This document shows positions 41,621 through 52,349 of a stretch of DNA of 64,000 nt, in pieces; the stretch's first letter is position 1, and each line of letters starts with the position of its first letter. Below the pieces are notes generated by a model. It was given only the letters and a program-made list of their open reading frames with translations. It made no database searches and was not told the origin of the DNA. The DNA lies in the NCBI GenBank assembly GCA_032717465.1, contig CM064670.1, forward strand, positions 14,786,431 to 14,850,430, in the 5' to 3' direction. The stretch comes from Coenobita brevimanus (lineage: Eukaryota > Arthropoda > Malacostraca > Decapoda > Coenobitidae). The translations under genes were made by a program, and so were the position numbers.

Positions 41621-43652
41621 GGCCTTGATTTAATCACACTTGTTCTAATGCTATCCACAACAAGGAGAGGGCCTATACAAGGTACCAGAGCCAACCCATC
41701 CCTGAATCACATCTCTTATACGTTTCTGCCAGGAATCGTGCTGAGTCTGTTCTTCGCTCTGCTAAAAATAATTTCATCCATACTAAATGCTCTCGGCTCT
41801 CCAACTCGATTTCTTCCCGCTCCTTCTGGCACCTTGCCAAAAACCTTACTAACAACTTTACCTCATCATCCTTCCCTCCTCTTTTCTACTCTGACGGCTC
41901 TGTAGCTATTTCTTCTACTGATAAAACTGATCTCTTTGCTCAGACTTTCTTCTCTAATTACACCTTAGACGATTCCGGTGCTGTTCCTCCATCACCTCCC
42001 CCTTCAGACTTCCTCATGGCTGACATTAAAATTTCTTCACCTGATGTATTTTCTGCCATCACAGGCCTCAATACTAATAAGAAATATGGGCCTGATGGAG
42101 TCCCTCCTGTTGTTCTCAAGAACCGTGCTCCTGTGCTTACACCCTGCCTAGATAAACTCTTTCACCTTTGTCCATTAACTTGTACCTTTCCTTCTTGCTG
42201 GAAGTTTGCTTTCATTCAGCCAGTCCCAAAGAAGGATGACCAATCCCAACCCTCTACCGTCCAATTGCTTTAACATCTTTTACCTCAAAAGTTTTCGAGT
42301 CAATTCTTAATAGAAAAATTTTAAAGCATCTTTCCTATCACAACCTTCTTTTTTTGATTGTCAGTATGGGTTCCATCAGGGACGCTCCACTGGCGATCTT
42401 CTCACCTACCTTTCAGACTCCTGGTCATCCTCCTTTCGGGACTTTGGTGAAAGCTTTGCCATTGCACTTGACATCTCAAAGACTTTCAATCGAGTCTGGC
42501 ATAAATCTTTAATTTCCAAACTGCCGCCTTATGGTTTCTATCCTTCTATCTGTGCCTTCATCTATAGCTTCCTTTCTGGTCGTTCTATAGCCGCTGTTGT
42601 AGAAGGCCATTGTTCTTCTCCTCCATCTATCAACAGTGGTGTTCTTCAGGGCTCTGTCCTATCACCAACTCTCTTCCTTTTATTCATCAATGACCTTCTA
42701 AGCTGTACATCTAACCCTATCCACTCATACACTGATGACTCCACCCTTCACCTTTCCATTCGGTTCCCGCAACGTCCATCTCAGCAGTTACTTCAACAAA
42801 CAAGGGATGAGGCTATGGCACATCAAATATCTGACTTGGCTCATATCTCTGACTGGGGTAAAAATAATCTGGTTGTTTTTAATGCACCAAAGACTCAGTT
42901 CTTACATCTATCAACTCAACAAAATCTTCCACAGGTATACCCGCTAATGTTTAATAATATTTAGCTTAATCCTGCATCATCCTTGAACATGCTTGGGGTT
43001 TCATTTACTCGGGACTTATCTTGGAAAGAACATATTACATCTCTTGTAAAATCTACTTCCAAGATATTAGGTGTGTTTGGCCGACTCCGTTCCTTCTTTA
43101 CCCCTGAACAATTGTTGACTCTATACACGGGTTTTATCCACCCGTGCAGAGTACAACTCTCATGTGTGTGGAGGTTCACCACATATGGCTCTTCTCAACA
43201 GGTTGAAGTCAAAGGCTTTTCGTCTCATTAACTCTCCTCCTCTTACTGACTCCCTTCAACCTCGGTCTCTTTGCCTCACCATTGCATCTTTATCTCTTTT
43301 CTATTGCTACTTCAATGGTCACTGCTCCTCTGAACTGTCTGCATGCATCCCTCCACCTCTACGACGGGCGCGTAGCACCCGTCTAGCAGCAAACTCTCAT
43401 CCCTTTTCTGTCCAACTCTCTGATGCAAGAGTTAACCGTTACTCCCAGTCCTTCATTTATGCAACAGGTCGACTCTGGAACTGTCTTCCTCTGTCTGTAT
43501 TTCCTGCTTCCTATGATCTTCAGTCTTTCAAACGCAGAGTCCAGGCATCTAAAAATGATCAGATCTTGAATTTGACTCTCTCTTGTATTTTGTTTTTCTC
43601 TTGGAATGAATAGTTATTGTAGGCTCGTGGCCTTTGGTTCCTTCTTTCTCGC

Positions 43653-43694
<42 letters not shown>
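41621..43694 (+). mobile_element. LINE D copy 3, 5' truncated, poly-A tail
   Basis: It starts inside the linker (GCCTTGATTTAATCAC) and runs to a 39-base poly-A at 43656-43694. Fragments: [34 protein letters not shown] motif A, CAYTDD-like catalytic motif (ACTGATGACT at 42729, so YADD has become YTDD), [60 protein letters not shown]. It shows the full natural C terminus of this family. Several stops. Confidence 0.88.
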
Positions 43695-43696
<2 letters not shown>

Positions 43697-44072
43697 TTTG
43701 TAATTTTGTGCCAAGAAATTTCAGTGCTGATGATTACTGTACTTGGTAAATTTTGGTTTAAACAGATTCTAGCACATTCTGATGGACAAACAGTAATTCT
43801 TCGTACAAAAGAAAAAAAAAAAAAGTAAATTACGAAAACGTCTCTGAACGCTGTCGGGTGAGGCACATGATTGGTTACCATAGCAACCCCCCACACCTTG
43901 ACACATGACAGCGGTGTGGCAGTCCACCACAGTAAACTGGATGTTATAGTGCTTAAGCTTTTCATTCTGTTATTAAACACAGATGTTTGCTATAAATGGC
44001 AGCTTAACAGTACTTTGCTAAGACTACACTGTAAAATAACAGCAATGGAGGGGTAGTTCACCTTATAATATG
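43695..44072. other. Unassigned non-coding sequence
   Basis: Includes a run of A at about 43811-43825. I recognise nothing else. Confidence 0.45.
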
Positions 44073-45335
44073 TCTATCTATTTATGTATCTATCTCTAGC
44101 CAGATGTCTTAATCCTGTCTGGGGTAGCCATAAACAAATCCCCTCCAAGTCACCCTGTCCCCTGCCATTTCACTGCCCTGCTCCCAGCTCAACCCCCCCT
44201 CTCTCATATACCTCTCCATTCCTTCACTCAATCTCATCCTTGGCTTTCCCCTCCTTCTCCCCCTCTCCACCTCACTCACATACATTCTCCACATCAGTCT
44301 CTCACTCTATCCTCTCCACACGGCCAAACCACCTCAATGTGTTTCTCCTAATGCTTTCTATCACATCCACATCCACACCACAATGCTCCTTCACTTCCTC
44401 ATTTGTCAGTCTCTCTCTCCACGTAACTCCACATGCTCCTCTCAAATAACTAATTTCCACTGCTCTCACTCTTGACTTCTGTCCCTCCAACAAGGTCCAA
44501 GCTTCATACATTAGAGTTGGTATCACAATACTGTTATATAGCAACTTTTTCACTTCCATGCTCACTTCCCTGTTCCTTATCACTGCTTTCAAGGAACCAG
44601 CAATGTTTCTTCCTTATCATACTCTTTCAAGCACTTCATCCTCTAAACTTCCATCCTTACTCATCACACTACCCAAGCACTTAAATTAATGCACTCACAT
44701 TTTCCATTTTCTCCTCATCCAACCTCACTGTACATTCACTGACTTCACTTCTCTAGAAGACCATACTTTACCCTTCCCTACATTCACCTTTAGATTCTGT
44801 TTCTTACACACTCTCCCAAATTCATCCACCATGCCTTGCAGTTCCCCTTTGTCTTCACTTAACAACACAGTATCATCTGCAAACAACAGTACAGGGAGTT
44901 TCCAAACACTGACCTCTCTCATTAGGGCTGCTCAAACATTCACTGTCCTACCTCCTTTTTATAATCCCATCCATATACAGATTGAACAACCATGGTGACA
45001 TGACATATCCCTGTTCCAATCCAACTTTCAAATAGAAAAATTAATTCAGTTCACTATCCACACGCACTACAGCCTTAGCACCCTCATACATACTCTTCAC
45101 AGGAATCAACATCTTCCTATCTACTCCATATATTCTTAATACTTTCCACAATTGTTGTCTATCCACCCTGTGATATGCTTTCTCCAAATCCATGAAGGCT
45201 GCATACAATTTCTTTCCCTTCTCTAGAAGTTTTCCACCAAAGATCTAAGAATGAATATCAGATCTACACAATCTCTTCCCTTCCCCTCCTAAAACCTCCC
45301 TGTTCTTCTCCAACAAAGATAATTTATGAATCGTC
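44073..45335 (-). mobile_element. LINE A copy 3, decayed
   Basis: Its 3' tail is the ATCTATCTCTAGCCAGATG stretch at 44088 on the plus strand. Coding remnants run from a VDQIF-like segment near 45240 through LLFADDTVLLSEDKGELQGM (catalytic FADD kept) to RNTLRWFGRVERIE and MWRMYVSEVERGRR. There are many frame breaks. It is the oldest of the long LINE A copies here, judging by divergence. Confidence 0.85.
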
Positions 45336-45349
45336 AAGGTCTATAAGTC

Positions 45350-45715
45350 TGTCTGTCTGGTGTGTGGCAGCTGCACGGGGTCGGTCTATTCACGGAAAGC
45401 CACTGTCCTACCCTAACAGTTTAACTAAACCTAACCTAACTAGCTTAACTGTACCTAATAATCTAACAAATCTAACCTAACCTAACCTCCAGTTGGGAAA
45501 TGAAAAATGAAATCCACCTTTGAGTACATTTCCTCCATTATGCTGAAGGCAAACAATCGTAGGTACGCCTTAAGGAATGCGATGATAACAATGGGGAAAA
45601 GTTTCATCAGGAAAAGGTCATTAACCACTCAGAAAACAGGAAAATACAGAACACAAACTGGAGGGGGTCGGCACTCAGTGGTCCTCAATGAAAAGACTCA
45701 CCGGCTGCGTGTGTG
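45350..45715 (+). mobile_element. Tigger-relic fragment (same repeat as 930-1190)
   Basis: AACTTAACTGCACC-type and CCTCCAGTTGGGAAAT sequences, then AATCGTAGGTACGCCTTAAG and GGAAAATACAGAACAC, match 943-1110 in order. The transposase start codon region is not reached. Confidence 0.6.
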
Positions 45716-45789
45716 ACTGGTTCATCCAAACAACCACATGATAACAATCATAAAAACACACCTTGGTTGTAGCAGATACCATCACAAGA

Positions 45790-45828
<39 letters not shown>

Positions 45829-46200
45829 CTAGTTTAAGCAAAGATGGGCCTGAAAATATGCAAAGGATAATGATGTTTAGGTCATTTTCAAATCCTACAC
45901 AGGCTTTATTCCTTTACTGACCATAATTTACAATGTAGTTCCTCGCCTCTACATAACACTGCAATCTTCGTTCAGTTAGTTTCATGCATACATTATACAA
46001 CACACACACACATACACGAAATTAATAAACAACTACCGTAAGAAGAATCTGTTTTTGGCAGAGACTGGAAATCACCCTGATGGTTCAGACAATTGGCAGA
46101 TCCGGACAATCCTTACCCCCCCATACAGTATAGTCCAGACTAAAGAGGTTCTACTTACATATATATATACTGTATGATGTATGTGTATATACACCTGTAT
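45716..46200. other. Unassigned sequence with poly-T
   Basis: A 32-base T-run at 45792-45823 and AT/GT-rich sequence next to the Tigger end. No gene is recognised. Confidence 0.45.
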
Positions 46201-46420
46201 ACAGGCAAGCCCTTAATTCACGCGAGGGTTACGTTCCCAGACCCTTCGCGTATGTGGTAAATTCGCGTATACATTCTGTCCTTGTGTGCACAATTACGTA
46301 TGTCTACTAAGTATATTACATCTGAATAATACTGTTTATGCACTACATACATCTTATAAACTTGCATAAAGTATGAAAAACAACAAAAATATAAGAAATT
46401 GAACACTGAAACCTGACATG

Positions 46421-46690
46421 CACAGGCATAGGTGGAGACACTTTAGTAGTCTGGTGCACAAACCCTCACTGCCTCCCATGTGCTACATTCTGCCTTCTTT
46501 ATTGTCCAAACAGTTGACTCATTCACCCCAAACATACGGTTCTGAGCCAGTTCACAGGCATAGGTGGAGACACTTTAGCACAGTCTGGTGCACTAGCACT
46601 CACTGACTCCCGTTTAGTCCCGTATCCTATGTTCTGTCTTCTTCATTGTAAGAACAGTTGACTCACCCCAAACACACAGTTCAGAGACAA
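46421..46690 (+). repeat. Tandem duplication (about 132 bp) inside the Tigger
   Basis: CACAGGCATAGGTGGAGACA starts both units (46421 and 46553). Both then carry TCTGGTGCAC, CAGTTGACTCA and ACCCCAAACA. The second unit has small insertions. Confidence 0.9.
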
Positions 46691-46805
46691 TTCACCATCA
46701 AGTCAATTCACCATCAAAACATGGAAGATTCCCTGTCATTCTATAAATATACTTATCATTGATTAATTAATACTTTAAAAACTAATTTTCAGGGGGATTT
46801 TATAA

Positions 46806-49058
46806 CTATCTATCTATCTATCTATTGCCAGATGCCTCAATCCCGTTTGGGGTGGCCACAAACAAATCGCCTCTAAGTCGCCCTGTCCCCCGCCATTTCA
46901 CTGCCCTGCTCCCAACTCACACCCCCCTCTCTCATATACCTCTCCACCCCATCCCTCCATCTCATCCTCGGCCTCCCCCTCCCTCTTCCCCCCTCCACCT
47001 CACTCACATACACTCTCTTCATCAGTCTTTCACCCTCCATCCTCTCCACATGGCCAAACCACCTCAGTATGTTCCTCATAACGCTTCCTATCACATCCAC
47101 ATCCACACCACAATGCTCCTTTATATTCTCATTCGTCAGCCTGTCTCTCCATGTGACTCCACAGGCTCCTTTTAAATAACTCATTTCCACTGCTCTCAAT
47201 CTTGACTTGTGTCCTTCCAACAACGTCCAAGCTTCACTTCCATACGTTAGAGTTGGTATCACAATACTGTCATGTAGTAACTTTTTCACTTCCATGCTCA
47301 CTTCCCTGTTTCTTATCACTGCTTTCAAAGAACCAGCAACCTTTCTTGCCTGCTGGACCCTTTCAAGCACCTCACCCTCCAAACCTCCATCCTTACTCAT
47401 CACACTACCCAAGTACTTAAATGTACTCACATTTTCCAATTCCTCACCATCCAACCTCGCTGAACATTCACTGACTTCACCTCTCTCAAAGACCATCACT
47501 TTACTCTTCCCTACATTCACCTTTAGATTCCGTTTCTTACACACTCTCCCAAACTCACCCACCAAGCCCTGCAGCTCCCCTTCGTCTTCACTCAACAACA
47601 TAGTATCATCTCCAAACAACAGTACAGGGAGTTTCCAAACACTATCCTCTCTGACCAGGGACACTCCAACATCCACTACCCTACCTTGTACCTCTTTTAT
47701 TACCCCATCCATGTACAGATTGAACAGCCATGGAGACATGACACATCCCTGTTTCAAACCAACTTTCAAAGAGAAAAATTCACTTAGTTCACCATAAACA
47801 CGCACTGCAGCCTTGCACCATCGTACATACTCTTCACAGCATTCAACAACTTCCCATCTACTCCATATATTCTTAACACTTTCCACAAACCTTGTCTATC
47901 CACCCTGTCATATGCTTTCTCCAAATCCATGAAAGCCGCATACAACTTCTTTCCCTTCTCTAGAAACTTTTCCACTAAAGATCTAAGAATGAATATCTGA
48001 TCTACACAACCTCTTCCCTTCCTAAAGCCTCCCTGTTCTTCTCCAACTAATTCCTCTGTTCTTTCTCTAACTCTGTCAATAAGTATCCTACCATACACTT
48101 TTCCTATTATACTAAGAAGACAAATGCCCCTATGATTACCACATACTTCTTTTTCCCCTTTTCCTTTGTACAAGGGAATAATTATACCTGACTTCCAATC
48201 CTCCGGGACTCTACCTTCCTCCCAGGCCAATCTGCACATCTTCCACATCCATTCTACTACTATCTCTCCCCCATGCTTCAGCATTTCACCACACACTCCA
48301 TCAATTCCTGGGGCTTTCCCCGATTTAACTTTCTTCATTGCTTCCACAACTTCTATCCTACTGATTTCTTCCTGTCTTCTCACTGCCCTCCTCCTCCCAG
48401 CCATTCCCCAGCTACTTATACTCGCATTACTTCCATCCTCTACGTTCAACAATTCCTTAAAGTGTTCTCTCCATCTGCTCACTTTTTCTCCCTTCTCCAC
48501 TAGTAATCTACCATTTTTATCTTTCACTCCCCTGCTAACTTCACTTCCACCCTGTCTTACTCTTTTCACCTCTTTCCAGAACATTTTCTTACAGTCCCTC
48601 CACTTTACACTCAAATTCCTTCCAAATTCCTCATCCACTCTCTTCTTACTTTCTTTTACTAATCTTTTCACCTCTCTCTTTCTTTCTACATATAACTCTC
48701 TCTTCTGCCTCTCAACTTCTTCCACGCCCCTATTTCTCATCCATTCATTGTATGCTTTCTTCTTTTGTGCCACAGCCTGTTTCACCTCTTCAGTCCACCA
48801 CAGTGTTCCTTGCACCCCCCTCCGTCTTCTCTTCCTTCCACACACCACATAACATGCTGCACATATTTCTTCCGTAAATATCCTACACACACCTTCCACG
48901 TCTCCCATCTGCTCCAATTCATATTTGCCCAATCGTTCCTCCACTTCTCTCTTATACTCTGCCTTTTTCTCATCCTCTTCTAACCTTTCCACTCTCCTTG
49001 CTACTACTCCTTCCTCTCGTCTTTCCTTACTTCTATTCCTCCATCTTACTTGAAATCT
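46806..49058 (-). mobile_element. LINE A copy 1, 5' truncated, nested in Tigger
   Basis: It ends in a (ATAG)n tail (46806-46826 on the plus strand) and starts near 49058 within the coding region, so the endonuclease is lost. It is the best-preserved LINE A in the window. Its neighbours on both sides are Tigger sequence. Confidence 0.9.
46873..48992 (-). pseudogene. LINE A reverse transcriptase, one frameshift
   Basis: Frame one (48992 to about 47815; it stays open upstream to the truncation) has a basic linker (WWTEEVKQAVAQKKKAYNEW), VKSGKAPGIDGVCGEMLK, NHRGICLLSIIGKVYGRIL, EEQGGFRKGRGCVDQIFILR and AAFMDLEKAYDRVDRQGLWK (motif A). A one-base loss near 47814, where copy 2 has one extra base, moves the rest to frame two (to 46873): LKQGCVMSPWLFNLYMDGVI (motif B), VLLFGDDTMLLSEDEGELQG (motif C, FGDD where copy 3 has FADD), GSEAWTLLEGHKSRLRAVEM and RWFGHVERMEGERLMKRVY. 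One lesion over 700 codons marks a young copy. It belongs to an APE-type LINE group close to LINE E. Confidence 0.9.
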
Positions 49059-49164
49059 AACTCATATAAGTAAAAATCTAGTGTACTGTACTTGCTGAAT
49101 AAACTGGTATGTAAATAAATGACGGGGAATCGTCCTGACGGAAAATTGTCGCCAACATTCCTCT

Positions 49165-49269
49165 CTTAAGTTTGTCCAACACTTTAACTTTCTCTGTCAG
49201 CAACATCACTTTACGAGTCCATTTTGGTGTGTTACCACATGCATCACTAGCACTATGCTTAGGCCCCAT
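49165..49269 (-). pseudogene. Tigger transposase N-terminal fragment
   Basis: From the ATG at 49269: MGPKHSASDACGNTPKWTRK, then VMLLTEKVKVLDKLKRG, the opening of the CENP-B/Psq-like domain. It breaks off about 37 codons in, at nearly the same point as the fragment at 18323, and runs into subterminal sequence shared with that Tigger (GACGGGGAATCGTCC). Confidence 0.8.
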
Positions 49270-49621
49270 TTTGACAGACAAGGCAAGCAATTACTGGAAG
49301 GCAGAATAATAAGCCACAAATAACGATTCGTGAGTCACGCATGGTTCGACCATCGGATTCAAACTGATTGTGTGGTGCGTGGTAGACCGACCTCCCACAC
49401 TCACACACACACACACACTTATATGTATGCACACGGGCAGCAGGTAGGCATTTTTATATTTTATTTATTTCTCTTGTACATTAAAATTATTTATCTGAAT
49501 ACTATAATTTCATGTTTTAATTACTGTATGAAAAATTTGTGGATAACTGAAATCGCGTGAAAAAAGTTCGCGTGAATTAAGGGTGTACCTGTATATGTAC
49601 ATATACACTGTATATATATAT

Positions 49622-49954
49622 TGGGGGAGGCGGTGGCTCAATCGGTAGAGAGGTGGCTTGTAGTCCTAACGGACCAGGGTTCAAATCCAGATGGGGCAGG
49701 GAACAGTTTAAGGATTTGAATTTCATAAAAATCAGACTTTACTGATCTACCAGAAGACCCGCTGACATGTCGTAAAAATACTTCTGCTAACACCAATACA
49801 ACAGTCCTGTATGAGACAGCCCTAGCATGTATTCAGTATGGACGGTGGGTGTTAGCGCTGAAGTGGTGACATGTAGAGGTGTGCAGTACGTAGGAGGGCT
49901 ACTGGGCCTTGAAAGCAGGCTGTGAAGCCTATACCCAGAGTCGGACACAAAAAA
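49622..49954 (+). mobile_element. tRNA-derived SINE, better copy
   Basis: Box A TGGCTCAATCGG (49634-49645) and box B GGTTCAAATCC (49678-49688) sit in a tRNA-like head starting GGGGGAGGCGG. The body has CAGGGAACAGTTTAAGG, GACAGCCCTAGCATGTATTC and ends TCGGACACAAAAAAATATC. It matches 6262-6592. It lies between the end of the Tigger and LINE A copy 2. RNA polymerase III could start from these boxes; transcription is not shown. Confidence 0.88.
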
Positions 49955-51276
49955 ATATCTATCTATCTATCTATTGCCAGATGCCTCAATCCCGTTGGAA
50001 GTGGCTAAAACAAATCGCCTCCACGTTGCCCTGTCCCCCGCCATTTCACTGCCCTGCTCCCAACTCACACACCCCTCTCTCATATACCTCTCCACCCCAT
50101 CCCTCCATCTCATCCTCAGCCTCCCCCTCCCTCTTCCCCCCTCCACCTCACTCACATACACTCTCTTCGTCAGTCTTTCGCCCTCCATCCTCTCCACATG
50201 GCCAAACCACCTCAGTGTGTTCCTCATAATGCTTCCTATCACATCCACATCCACACCACAACGCTCCTTTATATCCTCATTCGTCAGCCTGTCTCTCTAT
50301 GTGACTCCTCAGGCTCCTCTTAAATAACTCATTTCCACTGCTCCAACTCTTGACTTGTGTCCTTCCAACAATGTTCAAGTTTCATTTCCATACGTTAGAG
50401 TTGGTATCACAATACTGTCATGTAGTAACTTTTTCACTTCCATGCTCACTTCCCTATTTCTTATCACTGCTTTCAAAGAACCAGCAACCTTTCTTGCCTG
50501 CTGGACTCTTTCAAGCACTTCACCCTCCAAACCTCCATCCTTACTCATCACACTACCCAAGTACTTAAACGTACTCACATTTTCCAATTCCTCACCATCC
50601 AACCTCGCTGAACATTCACTGACTTCACCTCTCTCAAAGACCATCACTTTACTCTTCCCTACATTCACCTTTAGATTCCGTTTCTTACACAATCTCCCAA
50701 ACTCATCCACCAAGCCTTGCAGCTTCCCTTCGTCTTCACTCAACAACACAGTATCATCTCCAAACAACAGTACAGGGAGTTTCCAAACACTATCCTCTCT
50801 CACCAGGGCCACTCTACCTTGTACCTCTTTTATTACCCCATCCATGTACAGATTAAACAACCATGGGGACATGACACATCCCTGTTTCAACCCAACCTTC
50901 AAAGAGAAAAATTCACTTAGTTCATCATCCACACGCACTGCAGCCTTAGCACCATCATACATACTCTTTACAGCATTCAACAACTTCCCATCTACTCCAT
51001 ATATTCTTAATACTTTCCACAATCCTTGTCTATCCACCCTGTGGTATGCTTTCTCCAAATCCATGAAAGCCGCATACAACTTCTTTCCCTTCTCTAGAAA
51101 GTTTTCCACTAAAGATCTAAGAATGAATAACTGATCTACACAACCTCTTCCCTTCCTAAAGCCTCCCTGTTCTTCTCCAACTAATTCTTCTGTTCTTTTT
51201 TTAACTCTGTCAATAAGCATCCTACCATACACTTTTCCTATTATACTGTACTAAGAAGACAAATGCCCCTATGATA
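49955..51276 (-). mobile_element. LINE A copy 2, 5' truncated
   Basis: 3' tail at 49955-49976 (ATCT repeats on the plus strand), 5' truncation at about 51276 in the TNRGICLLS-equivalent region. It is very similar to copy 1, including FGDD. Confidence 0.9.
50375..51232 (-). pseudogene. LINE A copy 2 RT C-terminal half
   Basis: A 285-codon open frame from YGRMLIDRVKKRTEELVGEE and DLEKAYHRVDRQGLWKVLRI (motif A) through NAVKSMYDGAKAAVRVDDEL, LKQGCVMSPWLFNLYMDGVI and LLFGDDTVLLSEDEGKLQGL to VKKLLHDSIVIPTLTYGNET. The C-terminal GHVERM part (50254-49967) follows in another frame. This copy keeps the base that copy 1 lost at the frameshift. Confidence 0.87.
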
Positions 51277-51287
51277 AAAATATATTA

Positions 51288-51327
<40 letters not shown>

Positions 51328-51330
51328 ATG
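51277..51330 (+). repeat. AT-rich simple repeat
   Basis: (TA)n followed by (TG)n and TATG units between LINE A copy 2 and the SINE. Confidence 0.9.
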
Positions 51331-51333
51331 TAT

Positions 51334-51818
51334 GTGGTAGGTGAGGGCACTCACCATCCACTCACTTGATCTAGTGCTGCTCTCAGGCGTCTGCCCTTTC
51401 CTCTCTTCCCTCCATTCCTTCCTTCCTCTTCTGTCTTTCTTTACTTCATTCTTTCCATGTCCTCATGCCTACAAGTGACTTTTCACTCCCTCTTTTGTCT
51501 TTCTGTCCTTCATTCTTTCCTCTTCCTTCTGCCTGTGGGTGACTCAACACTGAGTGACAAGCCGAATGGTTTCCTGTACACCTGGTAACCATATAACCAA
51601 ATTACGGTGCCTGATGGTTTAGTAGGTAATAATGGCGCTCCAATTGGACTGAGCCAGTGAAGGTTTGTATCCAAGGGGTGGTTGGGGTTATTGCTCATGT
51701 AATGCCACTCAGGGACGAGTGAGGCAGGTCACTCATCTTAAATGTCAGGACCAACTTGCCTAGCCCCGGGCTCCTACGTTCATCATGGGGGAATATAGGA
51801 TTGGATGATGGATGGATA
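51334..51818 (+). mobile_element. SINE, head H' with tail T2, best copy
   Basis: It starts GTGGTAGGTGAGGGCACTCA, has GACAAGCCGAATGGTTTCCT, GGTTTGTATCCAAGGGG, TAATGCCACTCAGGGACGAG and ends ATATAGGATTGGATGATGG with GATGG units. Other copies are at 14318, 37692 and, split, at 8330/10045. I see no clear tRNA boxes, so its head origin is unknown. Confidence 0.88.
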
Positions 51819-52349
51819 TATACTGTACATATATATATACATATATGGCAAATAAGGATGGAGATCGTACCCGCCAGCATTTTCATTTGATACACAGTAG
51901 TCCCTCATTTATTATGCTCAGTATCCGGACGTGTTCATTATCCGGACACTGGACCTTGGCTCTATTAAACCATTATCTGAATTTACTTGCTATTATCTGG
52001 ACATAAAAGTCCCTGAAAACTTCAGCCAGCCAGCCGACATGTTCAAACATTCAGTATTGTGGCTGCCGGGCTTGAGCCGTGAGTGGGAAGTAGTCCATAA
52101 CCCACAATCAGAGCTAAAATGTCCATCCGTCCCTGTACTGAATGGTCAAAGCCGCACACTCATCCGATCACTTACAACGAACCTCCAGCACACACAACTG
52201 TAACCCACAAGTGGTGTCAAAACATCTGTACGCATCCCCACCGAATGTCCAATGTCGCGCGGCCACCGGGCTAAGTCTTTCCCAACTGCCACCACCATCA
52301 TACACAGACCACAAGCCACGAATACATGTTTGGTGACAGCAGCAGTTTG

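Larger units (their letters stand above)
46202..49592. mobile_element. Tigger/pogo-like transposon with nested LINE A
   Basis: The ends CAGGCAAGCCCTTAATTCAC and, as the complement on the right, CAGGTACACCCTTAATTCAC are inverted, followed by CGCG-rich subterminal repeats. TA flanks both sides (46200-46201, 49593-49594). LINE A (46806-49058) accounts for two thirds of it. Without that it is about 1.1 kb, with just the start of its transposase at 49269. Its interior at 46690-46800 is homologous to 18780-18990 of the other Tigger. Confidence 0.88.

Noticed and set aside
49634..49700. Possible tRNA gene
   Set aside because: Boxes A and B are good, but the acceptor arm does not pair, and the sequence continues as a SINE body that recurs at 6262-6592.
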